Assembly: GCF_036924715.1 (NCBI RefSeq)
Contig: NZ_JAZHSB010000001.1
Span: 2,967,001-3,031,000 of the forward strand
Length of the DNA stretch: 64,000 nucleotides
Reading direction: 5' to 3'
Source of the DNA: Bradyrhizobium sp. AZCC 1721
Lineage (GTDB): Bacteria > Pseudomonadota > Alphaproteobacteria > Rhizobiales > Xanthobacteraceae
The notes beneath the pieces are model-generated. The model was not told where the DNA came from and searched no databases. It saw only the letters and a program-made list of their open reading frames with translations. This document shows positions 37,582 through 47,108 of the stretch, piece by piece; the first letter of the stretch is position 1, and each line of letters opens with the position of its first letter. Both the position numbers and the translations under genes were made by a program.

Positions 37582-38013
37582 GCCCGGGCAATTGGCGCGG
37601 GCTGGATCCCTCCATCCGTCCGCGAAGGACGATGCTTCATGCGCATCAGATGCTTCATGCGCGTCATAAGTCTGCAGGCGCTTTGTGCTCGCTCGGGCAA
37701 GCCTGCCAACCGCAATGGGTGCTTTGGGACAGCATGACTGCCGGATAACTTTGCTTGCGCCATTGGAAATTTGAGCATTGAATTCGGCGAAGATGCGCCA
37801 CTACCGTAAGTAGTTTTCACGTGTGTCTATACCCTCACAGGATGACGTGATGAAGAGACTCGGCTTCGGCATGAGGCGAGTGCGATGGCCTCATGCGGTT
37901 GAAGGGAGGTATGCCTATCTCGTCCACCTGACTGATCGGGAGTGGCCAAGCGCGGGAAGCTGATGCGCGCACGACCAGCGCCGTCGTAGCCCAACGAAAC
38001 AGGGAGGAGAACA
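37582..38013. other. 432-bp noncoding stretch with a tandem 18-bp repeat
   Basis: No gene is supported here. It contains two head-to-tail copies of an 18-bp unit, GATGCTTCATGCGC(A/G)TCA, at 37631-37648 and 37649-37666. The right end holds the strong GGGAGGAGAACA ribosome site of the amidohydrolase. The left part has no clear terminator for the Cys-rich gene. Confidence 0.55.
37631..37666. repeat. Tandem 18-bp direct repeat, two copies
   Basis: The units at 37631-37648 and 37649-37666 differ by one base (CGCATCA versus CGCGTCA). Inside each, the TTCATGCGC part is near-palindromic with the neighbouring unit. It may be a slipped-strand duplication or a regulator site. Confidence 0.6.
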
Positions 38014-39522
38014 ATGAGCACCTGGCTTAGCGAGCGAGAGCAGCGTCTTGTCGCGGGCGCGGAGGCGGCATCGGCGGCAACGCCGATTCCCACGCAGATT
38101 GTTTCCAACGGCGAGTATCTGCCGCCCCCGCAGAGCGCCGTGCAAAAGAAGGTCGAGGCCCGGATCAACGAGCTCGCCGATGTGAACGGCAAGCACCTCG
38201 GCTTGAGCCGCAGGCAGTTCCTGCACACGGGTTGCGGCATGGCGGCAGCATTCCTCGCCATGAACGACGTCTACGGCAATGTTTTCCAGGTCGCGACTGC
38301 GGAGGCGCGAGAGCCCGAATTGATGCGGGCACGCGCGCAAGGCCTCGCCGACCAGTTCATATTCGACGTTCAGACCCACTTCGTGCGCGACGACTTCGAT
38401 CACAAGGAGCTGTTGGGGCTGGCGGACTTTGCGAGCCAGCACTGGAACCCGAAGATGAAGGAGGAGGGCGTCTCCTCGCTCGGCCGCTACAAGTTCCAGA
38501 ATTATGTGAAAGAGATCTACTACGACAGCGACACCAACATGGCGCTGTTGAGCGGCGCGCCGTTCGATGATCCGAGTTGGTGGCTTCTTTCCAACGAGCA
38601 GATCGTCAAGGCCCGCGAACTCATCAACGACTTCGCCGGCTCGCGCCGGCTGCTGGCGCACAGCGTCATCACCCCAAAGCAGCCCGGCTGGATGGAGGAG
38701 GTCGACAAGGCGATCGAGGTCTACAAGCCGGATTCCTGGAAGTCCTACACGATCGGCGATCCGCTGGCGCCCTCCAAGTTCCCTTGGCGGCTCGACGACG
38801 AGCAGGTGATGTATCCGTTTTACGAAAAAGCCGTGAAGTCCGGCATCAACACGCTGTGCATCCACAAGGGACTGCTGCCGCCCGATTACGAAAAATCGTT
38901 CGCCGGCGTGTGGGAATACGCAACCGCATGGGATGTCGGAAAGGCGGCGAAGGACTGGCCGCAGATGAACTTCGTGATCTATCACTCGGCGCTACGGGCG
39001 TTCCTCGAGCTGCCGGACAAGGCGTGGGCGGAGTTCGAGCAGACCGGCCGCATCCAGTGGGCCACGGATCTTTCGGAAATCCCGCAGAAGTTCGGCGTCA
39101 ACAATGTCTATGCCGAACTCGGCACGTCCTTTGCCAACTCGGCAGTGGCGCATCCGAAATTCTGTGCCGCGCTGGTCGGCACGTTGATCAAGGGCATGGG
39201 GGTAGACCACGTGATGTGGGGCACCGACTCGGTCTGGTACGGTTCACCGCAGTGGCAGATCGAGGCGCTGCGCCGGCTCGAAATCCCGGAGGACATGCAG
39301 AAGAAATACGGCTTTGCACCACTCGGCGACGCCAATAGCGCCACCAAGCAACTGATCTTCGCAGGCAACGCCACCAGGCTCTACAAGATCAAGCTGAGAG
39401 CGGCTGACAACACCAGGATGCCGGCCTATTCCGAGGACCGTCTCGCCTCGCTCAAGAACGAATATACGCAGGCAGCTAAGGCGCCCTCGAACCTGCGCTA
39501 CGGCTACGTTCGCGCCGCGTAA
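38014..39522 (+). CDS. Tat-exported amidohydrolase (ACMSD-like superfamily 2)
   Basis: The 502-residue TIM-barrel amidohydrolase is of the amidohydrolase_2/ACMSD group, acting on ring or carboxyl substrates. The twin-arginine motif LSRRQFLHTGCG is at residues 64-75, preceded by a 64-residue hydrophilic leader. The metal motif reads FDVQTHF (Asp118, Gln120, His122) where HxH is normal. Later ligands HSALRAF and WGTDSVW are present. A GGGAGGAG ribosome site supports the start. The following acyl-CoA ligase and ABC genes suggest metabolism of one imported compound, but 380 bp separate them. Confidence 0.82.
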   Translation: MSTWLSEREQRLVAGAEAASAATPIPTQIVSNGEYLPPPQSAVQKKVEARINELADVNGKHLGLSRRQFLHTGCGMAAAFLAMNDVYGNVFQVATAEAREPELMRARAQGLADQFIFDVQTHFVRDDFDHKELLGLADFASQHWNPKMKEEGVSSLGRYKFQNYVKEIYYDSDTNMALLSGAPFDDPSWWLLSNEQIVKARELINDFAGSRRLLAHSVITPKQPGWMEEVDKAIEVYKPDSWKSYTIGDPLAPSKFPWRLDDEQVMYPFYEKAVKSGINTLCIHKGLLPPDYEKSFAGVWEYATAWDVGKAAKDWPQMNFVIYHSALRAFLELPDKAWAEFEQTGRIQWATDLSEIPQKFGVNNVYAELGTSFANSAVAHPKFCAALVGTLIKGMGVDHVMWGTDSVWYGSPQWQIEALRRLEIPEDMQKKYGFAPLGDANSATKQLIFAGNATRLYKIKLRAADNTRMPAYSEDRLASLKNEYTQAAKAPSNLRYGYVRAA

Positions 39523-39901
39523 ACGTTAGACGGCCGCGCCGGTGGACCGAGCAAGCTTCACGGGCGCGGTCGACGTGCGGCTCCAGTGAAGGGTGTAGAT
39601 CGACAGAGGCAATTTTGGTTTCGGATGAAAACCAAACGCTTCGTGCGATGTTTGCTTTTCGGCCCAGTAGCTCACATCCCGGGACGCCCGTTGTGTCCCC
39701 ACAACCGGCATAGGATGATTGCGCCGCAACATGCGCCAACACAATTGGTCGCATCCGGGACTGCCAAACCGGGCTTGTAGGACTTTCGATCAATTGTATT
39801 CTCAAGGGAAGCATGCGGAACTCGCATGGCTGCTGCCTAAAGTGCGCAGATCACCATAAGCAGGCGCGAACCAACGTGCCGGTTTTTGGGTGGAGACCGA
39901 C
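39523..39901. other. 379-bp intergenic region before the ligase-transporter operon
   Basis: No coding sequence is supported here. The region must hold the promoter for the six-gene ligase/livGHMKF operon. I saw no clean sigma-54 pair and no strong terminator after the amidohydrolase. A GGAG ribosome site for the ligase lies at its right end. Confidence 0.5.
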
Positions 39902-41872
39902 ATGGCCGATGGCGGATCGTTTGACACGTTCCCCAAGTTGCTACTGCGAAACGCCGCGAAATTTGGCAACCGTCCGGCGTTTCGGCACAAGGATCTTGGC
40001 ATCTGGCAGACATGGACTTGGACCGAGGTCGCTGGGATCGTACGTGCCTATGCCGCGGGTTTGCAGCGGATTGGATTGCAGCCAGGCGACACTTTCGCCA
40101 TCGTCGGCTCCAACCGGCCGAAGCTCTATTGGACCATGATGGCAGCGCAGGCGCTGCGTGCGATTCCGGTTCCGGTCTATTCGGATGCGGTGGCTGACGA
40201 GCTTGCCTACGTCCTTGCCCACGCCGACGTGAAGCTTGTTGCAGCGCAGGATCAGGAGCAGGTCGACAAGATTTTGTCCGTATCCGACCGGGTGCGGCAT
40301 CTCCGGAAGATTGTCTACGATGAACCGCGTGGACTCCGCGACTACGATCACAGCCGGCTGATCGCAATCCATGATGTCATCGAAGACGGCCGAGCCGCGC
40401 TTGCGGTTAATGCTGCGCTTGGCGAGCAGATCGATGAGATCATCCGTCAGGGTGAAGGTTCTGACATCTCGATCATCCTCTATACCTCGGGAACAACCGG
40501 CGCGTCGAAGGGCGTCATGCTGTCGGCGCGACGGTGCATCGACGCTGTAACTGATACTGTCAGGTTCGACAGGTTGACCGAGAACGACGTGGCGCTTGCT
40601 TATCTGCCGCTCGCCTGGGTGGGAGATCATTACCTCAACTATGCGCAGGGCCTTGCCGCCGGTTTCTGCATGGCGTGTCCCGAGAGCGGTGAGACGGTCG
40701 AGCAGGATTTGCGCGAGATCGGACCAACCTTCTATTTCGCTCCACCGCGCGTTTTCGAGAACATGCTGACGCGAGTGATGATCCGCATGGAGGATGCTGC
40801 GCCAATCAAGCGGCGTATGTTCGACTACTTCCTCCGCATTGCGCGACGACATGGCGAATCGATTTTGACCGGAAAGCCGGTGCCGGTGTCAGGCCGGCTA
40901 CTCTATGCGCTTGGACGCTTGATACTCTACGAGCCCCTTAAAAACGTTCTCGGGCTGTCTCGCGTGCGCGTTGCCTATACTGCAGGTGAGGCCATTGGTC
41001 CGGATCTTTTCGCGTTTTACCGCTCGATCGGATTGAACCTGAAGCAGCTCTACGGTCAGACTGAAGCATTCCTCTACGTCACTTGTCAGCCTGACGGGGA
41101 GATCTACTCCGATACTGTCGGGCCGGCGGCGCCGAACGTCGACATTCGCATTGCGGAATCAGGCGAGGTGCAATTCCGTTCACCCGGCATGTTTGTTCGA
41201 TATTTCAAGGATCAGGCGAAAACTGCGGAGACCCTGACGCCTGATGGTTACGTCAAGACCGGTGATGCCGGCTTCTTCGACGAGAAGACGGGACATCTGA
41301 AGATCATCGATCGCGCAAAGGATGTGGGCCGGCTGGCCGACGGAACGATATTTGCGCCGAAGTATCTTGAGAACAAGTTGAAGTTCTTTCCAAGCATCAA
41401 GGAAGCGGTCGCCTTCGGCGATTCCAGGGAGTTCGTTTGCGCCATTCTCAATATCGACCTGACTGCGGTCGGGAGCTGGGCCGAACGCAACAACATTGCC
41501 TACGGCTCCTATCAGGAACTGGCGGGCCATCCACTGGTCTACGATCTGGTGGCGAAAAGCGTTGCCGAAGCGAACCGCTCCCTCGCGGAGGAAAAGGTGA
41601 TGGCTGGCGCACAGATTCGGCGCTTTCTGATTCTGCATAAGGAGCTCGACGCCGACGATGGCGAATTGACACGCACGCAGAAAGTTCGCCGCGGAATCAT
41701 CGCCGAGCGCTATGCGCCATTGGTCACAGCGCTCTACGACGGTTCGCATGAAGCCGACATTTCCACCGAAGTCACTTTTGAGGATGGCCGCAAGGGCGTG
41801 ATCGCGGCGCAGGTCAAGATCCGCGACGTGCCGGCAATTGGCGCGACGGAACCCTTGGGGAGGGCCGCATGA
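39902..41872 (+). CDS. Long-chain-type acyl-CoA ligase (AMP-binding)
   Basis: Activates a carboxylic acid to its CoA thioester through an acyl-AMP. The 656-residue protein has the adenylation-family P-loop YTSGTTGASKGVM near residue 200, the A5-type YGQTEAF, TGDAGFFDE and the C-terminal DRAKDV. The size and FGNRPAFRHKD-type N terminus fit the FACL/long-chain subgroup. Substrate is more likely an aromatic, branched or fatty acid brought in by the following ABC transporter. Its stop overlaps livG by 4 bases. The ATG at 39902 has GGAG 6-10 bases upstream. Confidence 0.92.
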   Translation: MADGGSFDTFPKLLLRNAAKFGNRPAFRHKDLGIWQTWTWTEVAGIVRAYAAGLQRIGLQPGDTFAIVGSNRPKLYWTMMAAQALRAIPVPVYSDAVADELAYVLAHADVKLVAAQDQEQVDKILSVSDRVRHLRKIVYDEPRGLRDYDHSRLIAIHDVIEDGRAALAVNAALGEQIDEIIRQGEGSDISIILYTSGTTGASKGVMLSARRCIDAVTDTVRFDRLTENDVALAYLPLAWVGDHYLNYAQGLAAGFCMACPESGETVEQDLREIGPTFYFAPPRVFENMLTRVMIRMEDAAPIKRRMFDYFLRIARRHGESILTGKPVPVSGRLLYALGRLILYEPLKNVLGLSRVRVAYTAGEAIGPDLFAFYRSIGLNLKQLYGQTEAFLYVTCQPDGEIYSDTVGPAAPNVDIRIAESGEVQFRSPGMFVRYFKDQAKTAETLTPDGYVKTGDAGFFDEKTGHLKIIDRAKDVGRLADGTIFAPKYLENKLKFFPSIKEAVAFGDSREFVCAILNIDLTAVGSWAERNNIAYGSYQELAGHPLVYDLVAKSVAEANRSLAEEKVMAGAQIRRFLILHKELDADDGELTRTQKVRRGIIAERYAPLVTALYDGSHEADISTEVTFEDGRKGVIAAQVKIRDVPAIGATEPLGRAA

Positions 41873-42663
41873 GGACGCCGGACACGAGCGAAATCCTGCT
41901 TCAGGTCGAGGGGGTATCGCTGGCGTTTGGCGGCGTGAAAGCGCTGAGGGATGTTTCGCTTGACATCAGGAAAGGTGAAATTCGCGCCATCATCGGACCG
42001 AATGGCGCCGGAAAGACTTCGATGCTCAACGTCATCAACGGATTCTATCATCCCAATCGTGGTGCCATCACCTTCAAGGGACGAACCCGCGCCCAGATGC
42101 AGCCCTTCGAGGCGTCCCGTGGCGGCATTGCGCGCACCTTTCAAAACGTCGCGCTATTCAAGGGAATGAGCGCGCTCGACAATATCATGGCTGGGCGCAC
42201 ATTGAAGATGCGGCGGGGCCTGCTGTGGCAGATGCTGCGCTACGGCCCTGCGCTGGCGGAGGAGATCGAGCATCGGCACCGGGTCGAAGAGATCATCGAT
42301 TTTCTGGAGATCGAACCGATCCGCAAGGTGCTGGTCGCGCGCTTGCCATACGGCCTGCAGAAACGGGTCGAACTCGGCCGCGCCCTTGCGATGGAGCCCG
42401 ATCTCCTTCTCCTTGACGAACCGATGGCAGGCATGAACCTCGAAGAGAAGAAGGACATGTCGCGGTTCATCCTCGACGTGAACGATTATTACGGCACGAC
42501 CATCGCGCTGATCGAGCATGACATGGCTGTGGTGATGGATCTCTCCCATCGCGTGGTGGTGCTCGATCATGGCGTGAAGATCGCCGACGGAACGCCGGAT
42601 GAGGTCAAGAAGAATCAGGACGTCATCGACGCCTATCTCGGCATCGCGCACCAGGGAGCATAG
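41869..42663 (+). CDS. livG: Branched-chain-type ABC transporter ATPase (LivG)
   Basis: The 264-residue ATPase has Walker A GPNGAGKTS, the LivG-type insert with GIARTFQNVALF, a signature read as LPYGLQKRVE (divergent from LSGGQ, a recurrent LivG variant), and Walker B LLLLDEPMAGMN. It powers HAAT-type import in the inner membrane with LivF as partner. ATG overlaps the ligase stop by 4 bases. Confidence 0.93.
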   Translation: MRTPDTSEILLQVEGVSLAFGGVKALRDVSLDIRKGEIRAIIGPNGAGKTSMLNVINGFYHPNRGAITFKGRTRAQMQPFEASRGGIARTFQNVALFKGMSALDNIMAGRTLKMRRGLLWQMLRYGPALAEEIEHRHRVEEIIDFLEIEPIRKVLVARLPYGLQKRVELGRALAMEPDLLLLDEPMAGMNLEEKKDMSRFILDVNDYYGTTIALIEHDMAVVMDLSHRVVVLDHGVKIADGTPDEVKKNQDVIDAYLGIAHQGA

Positions 42664-42664
42664 T

Positions 42665-43594
42665 GTGATCGCATTGGGTCAATTTCTCGAGGTGTTGATC
42701 GGCGGATTGATGTCTGGCGTCCTGTATTCGCTGGTCGCGCTCGGCTTCGTGTTGATCTTCAAGGCATCCGGCGTGTTTAATTTTGCGCAAGGCGCAATGG
42801 TGTTGCTCGCCGGGCTGGCGCTGGTTCGTTCGCTCGATCTCCTCGTGGCCAACGGCTTCCCGCTTTGGATTGCGATCGTCGTCGGCATCGGCTTTGCCGC
42901 CGTGATCATGGCGATAACGGCCTGGCTGATCGAGCGGTTCGTGATTGGACCTCTTGTCAATCAGAACGCTCTCACGCTGTTCATGTCCACCATTGGCGTG
43001 ACATTCGTCCTCGAGGGTGCGGCGCAGATGATCTTCGGTTCCGATGTTTACCCGTTGCGGCTGTTCCCGACCGACATCTGGCTGCTGTTCGAAAGTCACT
43101 TTCCGGGTGGGATTCTGGTCAACCAGCTTGATGTCTGCGGCGGCTTTATCGCCGGCATTCTGGTCGCGGGTCTCGCGATCTTCTTCCAGCAAACCAAGAC
43201 TGGTCGCGCACTCAGGGCGGTTGCCGACGATCACATGGCAGCGCAGTCGGTCGGGATTCCGATCGGCTGGATCTGGTTTGTGGTCTGGCTTGTTGCCGGT
43301 CTCGTTGCGCTCGTTGCGGCGACCGTGTGGGGTACCAAGCTGGGTGTGCAGTTCTCGATCACGTTTCTCGCGCTGAAGGCCCTGCCGGTTCTGATCATTG
43401 GGGGCCTTACCTCGGTCCCAGGAGCGATCGTCGGCGGGCTTATTGTAGGTGCGAGCGAGAAGCTCGCCGAGGTGTTCCTGGGGTCGCATATTGGCGGCGG
43501 TATCGAATATTGGTTCGCCTATGTGCTGGCGCTGGCCGTGCTGCTGGTGCGGCCGCAGGGGCTGTTCGGCGAGCGCATCATCGAGCGCATCTGA
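42665..43594 (+). CDS. livH: Branched-chain-type ABC transporter permease (LivH)
   Basis: The 309-residue permease has about eight helices and the LivH-type opening MSGVLYSLVALGFVLIFKASGVFNFAQG. The start is GTG at 42665, one base after the livG stop, with a GGGAG site. An upstream in-frame ATG lies inside livG and is not used. It forms the substrate channel with LivM. Confidence 0.93.
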   Translation: MIALGQFLEVLIGGLMSGVLYSLVALGFVLIFKASGVFNFAQGAMVLLAGLALVRSLDLLVANGFPLWIAIVVGIGFAAVIMAITAWLIERFVIGPLVNQNALTLFMSTIGVTFVLEGAAQMIFGSDVYPLRLFPTDIWLLFESHFPGGILVNQLDVCGGFIAGILVAGLAIFFQQTKTGRALRAVADDHMAAQSVGIPIGWIWFVVWLVAGLVALVAATVWGTKLGVQFSITFLALKALPVLIIGGLTSVPGAIVGGLIVGASEKLAEVFLGSHIGGGIEYWFAYVLALAVLLVRPQGLFGERIIERI

Positions 43595-43609
43595 GATGAG
43601 GAGTTAGTT

Positions 43610-44737
43610 GTGCTTTATCGCGAGGCAGGCCAATTCAAGACGACCTACGCGGAGGACATGGCGATTTTCCCGATCCGCCAGGACCGTATGGCGCTCGCGG
43701 TCTTGCTTGGTATCGCCTTCATTGGCGTTCCGCTGCTGGCCGACTTCGACATTTGGCCGTTCGGCAGCGACTATCTGCTTCGCGCCATTCTGCTGCCCTT
43801 CCTGATCCTCGCGCTCGCCGCTATCGGCGTAAACATCCTGGTCGGCTATTGCGGCCAGATCTCGCTCGGCAGCGGCGCGTTCATGGCCATCGGCGCTTAC
43901 TCCGCCTACAAGTTGGGGACCGGCGTTCATATTCCGCTCGCCTGGCTTGGCTTCGCGATTTCGATCCCGCCGTTGCCCGTACTGCTATCCATTTTGCTCG
44001 GCGGGCTGGCGGCGGCGGTTGTCGGCATCCTCTTCGGTATTCCCAGTCTGCGGATCAAGGGCCTCTATCTGGCGGTCGCAACACTCGCAGCGCAGTTCTT
44101 CTTTGACTGGGTGTTCCTGCGGGTGTCGTGGTTCACCAATTATGCGCCGTCGGGGTCGGTCAGTGCACCGACACTGGATTTCTTCGGTCTGAACGTAGGC
44201 ACGCCGATCGAGCGATATATGCTGTGCCTGATCTTCGTAACGGTGTTCGCCTTTCTGGCGAAGAATCTCGTTCGTGGCAACCTCGGCAGACAATGGATGG
44301 CAATCCGTGACATGGACATAGCCGCGGAGCTCATCGGCATCCGGCCACTCTACGCGAAGCTTACAGCTTTCGCGGTCTCTTCATTTATCATCGGCGTGGC
44401 GGGCGCACTTTGGGCGTTCGTCTATCTGGGCTCGTGGGAGCCGCTCGCCTTCTCGATCGAACGTTCGCTGCAGCTTCTGTTCATGGTGATCATCGGCGGG
44501 TTGGGTTCGATCATGGGGTCATTCATCGGTGCCGCTTTTATCCTGATCCTGCCCATCATGCTGAACCTGCTTCCAACCCAGCTCGGTGTGCCGCTGTCGA
44601 CAGAGACGATTACTCATCTGGAATTCATCATCTTTGGATCGCTGATCTGTTATCTTCTCATCAAGGAGCCACATGGGTTTGCCCGGCTCATATCGATTGG
44701 CAAGGAGAAGCTCAGACTGTGGCCGTTTCCCTACTGA
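43610..44737 (+). CDS. livM: Branched-chain-type ABC transporter permease (LivM)
   Basis: The 375-residue second permease has about ten helices and the LivM signature GYCGQISLGSGAFMAIGAY, followed by GIPSLRIKGLYLAVATLA. The GTG start at 43610 has AGGAG 8 bases upstream. With LivH it makes the membrane core of the transporter. The C-terminal GGLGSIMGSFIGAAFI is typical. Confidence 0.93.
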   Translation: MLYREAGQFKTTYAEDMAIFPIRQDRMALAVLLGIAFIGVPLLADFDIWPFGSDYLLRAILLPFLILALAAIGVNILVGYCGQISLGSGAFMAIGAYSAYKLGTGVHIPLAWLGFAISIPPLPVLLSILLGGLAAAVVGILFGIPSLRIKGLYLAVATLAAQFFFDWVFLRVSWFTNYAPSGSVSAPTLDFFGLNVGTPIERYMLCLIFVTVFAFLAKNLVRGNLGRQWMAIRDMDIAAELIGIRPLYAKLTAFAVSSFIIGVAGALWAFVYLGSWEPLAFSIERSLQLLFMVIIGGLGSIMGSFIGAAFILILPIMLNLLPTQLGVPLSTETITHLEFIIFGSLICYLLIKEPHGFARLISIGKEKLRLWPFPY

Positions 44738-44868
44738 AGGGGCGGGCAGTGCGAAGCAAGCCGAAGATCGCAAATGCGGAGCGGCGGTCGTTGGTAATAG
44801 GAGGCAAGGAAGCCCGCGAGAACAAGACCCGGTAAGAAAAAAACGGGCTGAACGAGGAGGAGACTCAT

Positions 44869-46188
44869 ATGGTACGCAACAAACTATTAATTGCTGCAGC
44901 CATACTTTCAGGCGGGGCGTTTGCCTCTCCTGCTGCAGCGCAGAGCGAGCAGTTCATCCCGATACTATCCTACCGAACGGGCGCGTACGCCGTGAATGGC
45001 GTGCCGTACGCAAACGGCGTGGCCGACTATTACAACCTTGTCAACGAGCGCGACGGCGGCATCAACGGCGTCAAGCTCTTGGTCGAGGAATGCGAAACCG
45101 GCTACGCCACCGACAAGGGCGTTGAATGTTACGAGCGCCTCAAGGGGAAGGGCCCTACCGGCGCGGCCTTCGTCAATCCGCTGTCGACCGGCATTACATT
45201 CGCCCTCACCGAGAAGACCACGACTGACAAGATCCCGATTATCACCATGGGCTACGGCCGCGCCGATTCCAAGAACGGCGCCGTGTTCGCCTACAATTTC
45301 CCGCTGCTCGGCACGTACTGGTCCGCGGCCGATATCGCGATCCAGCACGTCGCCAAGGAGGTGGGCGGCTTCGACAAGCTGAAGGGCAAGAAGATTTCGC
45401 TGCTCTATCACGATAGCCCATACGGCAAGGAGCCGATCCCGATGCTGCAGGTGCTGGCCAAGAAGTACGGCTTTGAGTTCACGCCGATCCCGGTTACGCA
45501 TCCCGGTGTCGAACAGAAGTCGCAATGGCTGGGGATCCGCCAGAACCGGCCGGACTATGTCTTGGTCTGGGGCTGGGGCGTCATGAACGGGACCGCAGTC
45601 AAGGAAGCTGCGGCCGTTGCCTATCCGCGCGACAAGATGATCGGTGTTTGGTGGTCGGGCGCAGAGCCGGATGTGCAGCCCGCAGGCGATCAAGCCGTCG
45701 GCTACAAGGCGCTGATGCTTCAGCATGGCGCGGGCAAATTCCCCGTGCATGCCGAGATCGAGAAGCACGTCTATGCAAAGGGCAAGGGCGCGTCGGAGCC
45801 CGGCAAGGTCGGCGAGGTTCTCTACAACCGCGGTATGGTGAACGCCATGCTGGGGGTGGAGGGGATCCGCAAGGCGCAGGAAAAGTTCGGCAAGAAGCCG
45901 CTGACGGGCGAGCAGGTTCGTTGGGGTCTTGAGAACCTCAATCTCTCTGAAGCTCGTCTCAAGGAACTCGGCTTCGAGGGCATGTTGAAGCCGGTCAAGA
46001 TTTCCTGCTCTGATCACGAGGGCGCGCGGGACGGCCGCGTACAGCAGTGGGACGGCAAGGGTTGGAAGATCATATCCGACTGGTATACGGCCAACCAATC
46101 CGAGACCGAACCGCTCGTTGACGAAGTTTCCGCGAAGTATGCCGCGGACAAGAAGATTCAGCCTCGCGACTGCTCGAAAGAGAGCTGA
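44869..46188 (+). CDS. livK: ABC transporter periplasmic substrate-binding protein (LivK-type)
   Basis: The 439-residue HAAT-family binding protein has a signal peptide ending near PAAAQ (residue 25). The bilobed periplasmic fold of peripla_BP_6 follows (ISLLYHDSPYGKEP and NRPDYVLVWGWG). It decides ligand specificity. It is larger than amino-acid binders, and the ligase in the operon argues for an organic acid rather than leucine. The ribosome site is GAGGAGGAG. The gene symbol is by position. Confidence 0.9.
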   Translation: MVRNKLLIAAAILSGGAFASPAAAQSEQFIPILSYRTGAYAVNGVPYANGVADYYNLVNERDGGINGVKLLVEECETGYATDKGVECYERLKGKGPTGAAFVNPLSTGITFALTEKTTTDKIPIITMGYGRADSKNGAVFAYNFPLLGTYWSAADIAIQHVAKEVGGFDKLKGKKISLLYHDSPYGKEPIPMLQVLAKKYGFEFTPIPVTHPGVEQKSQWLGIRQNRPDYVLVWGWGVMNGTAVKEAAAVAYPRDKMIGVWWSGAEPDVQPAGDQAVGYKALMLQHGAGKFPVHAEIEKHVYAKGKGASEPGKVGEVLYNRGMVNAMLGVEGIRKAQEKFGKKPLTGEQVRWGLENLNLSEARLKELGFEGMLKPVKISCSDHEGARDGRVQQWDGKGWKIISDWYTANQSETEPLVDEVSAKYAADKKIQPRDCSKES

Positions 46189-46265
46189 GAACATCTCGGA
46201 GATCCGGAAGGAGGGTTCGCTTCCTTCCGGGGATTCCGAAGCCGTAACAGTTTGGAGGGAGCAGC

Positions 46266-47105
46266 GTGTCAATTCCCAAGGCCGCCACAACGACAGAAGC
46301 GGCGGCGCCGTTCCTGTCGGTCAACAACATCGAGGTCGTGTACGATCACGTCATCCTGGTATTGAAGGGCGTATCGCTGGATGTGCCGCGGGGCGGAATC
46401 GTCGCGCTTCTCGGCGCCAATGGTGCGGGCAAGACAACGACTCTGAAGGCGATTTCCAGTCTGCTGCATTCAGAGCGCGGCGAGGTCACCAAGGGCTCAA
46501 TCCTGTTTGACGGTGTCGAAGTGCAGTCGCTGTCGCCAAACGATCTAGTGCGGCGCGGCTGCATTCAGGTGATGGAGGGACGGCGCTGCTTCGCCCACCT
46601 CACTGTCGAAGAAAATCTCCTGACCGGCGCATTCACGCGCGTGGACGGCAAGTCCGCGATCGCGGATGATCTCGAGCGGGTCTATGCCTATTTTCCCCGT
46701 CTCAGGGAGCGGCGCGGTTCCACCGCCGGCTATACGTCGGGTGGCGAACAGCAGATGTGCGCAATCGGCCGTGCGCTGATGTCGCGCCCGAAGATGATCC
46801 TGCTCGACGAGCCATCAATGGGCCTCGCTCCGCAGATCGTCGAAGAGATCTTCGAGATCGTCAAGGATCTAAACGTCAGGGAAAATGTCACGTTCCTGCT
46901 CGCCGAGCAGAACACGAATATGGCGCTCAAATACGCCAGGCACGGATACATCCTCGAAAATGGGCGCGTAGTTATGGATGGCGAGGCGCGGGCGCTCGCC
47001 ACAAATGAGGATGTCAAGGAATTCTATCTCGGCATCGCCGGGGACAAGCGCAAATCATTCCGCGATGTGAAGCACTACAAGCGACGCAAGCGCTGGCTCG
47101 CTTAG
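46266..47105 (+). CDS. livF: Branched-chain-type ABC transporter ATPase (LivF)
   Basis: The 279-residue second ATPase has Walker A GANGAGKTT, a signature region YTSGGEQQMCAIG and Walker B MILLDEPSMGLAP. It pairs with LivG. The GTG start has GGAGGGAG. The tail DVKHYKRRKRWLA is longer and more basic than in leucine transporters. Together with livG, H, M and K the operon is a complete importer. Confidence 0.93.
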   Translation: MSIPKAATTTEAAAPFLSVNNIEVVYDHVILVLKGVSLDVPRGGIVALLGANGAGKTTTLKAISSLLHSERGEVTKGSILFDGVEVQSLSPNDLVRRGCIQVMEGRRCFAHLTVEENLLTGAFTRVDGKSAIADDLERVYAYFPRLRERRGSTAGYTSGGEQQMCAIGRALMSRPKMILLDEPSMGLAPQIVEEIFEIVKDLNVRENVTFLLAEQNTNMALKYARHGYILENGRVVMDGEARALATNEDVKEFYLGIAGDKRKSFRDVKHYKRRKRWLA

Positions 47106-47108
47106 GTC

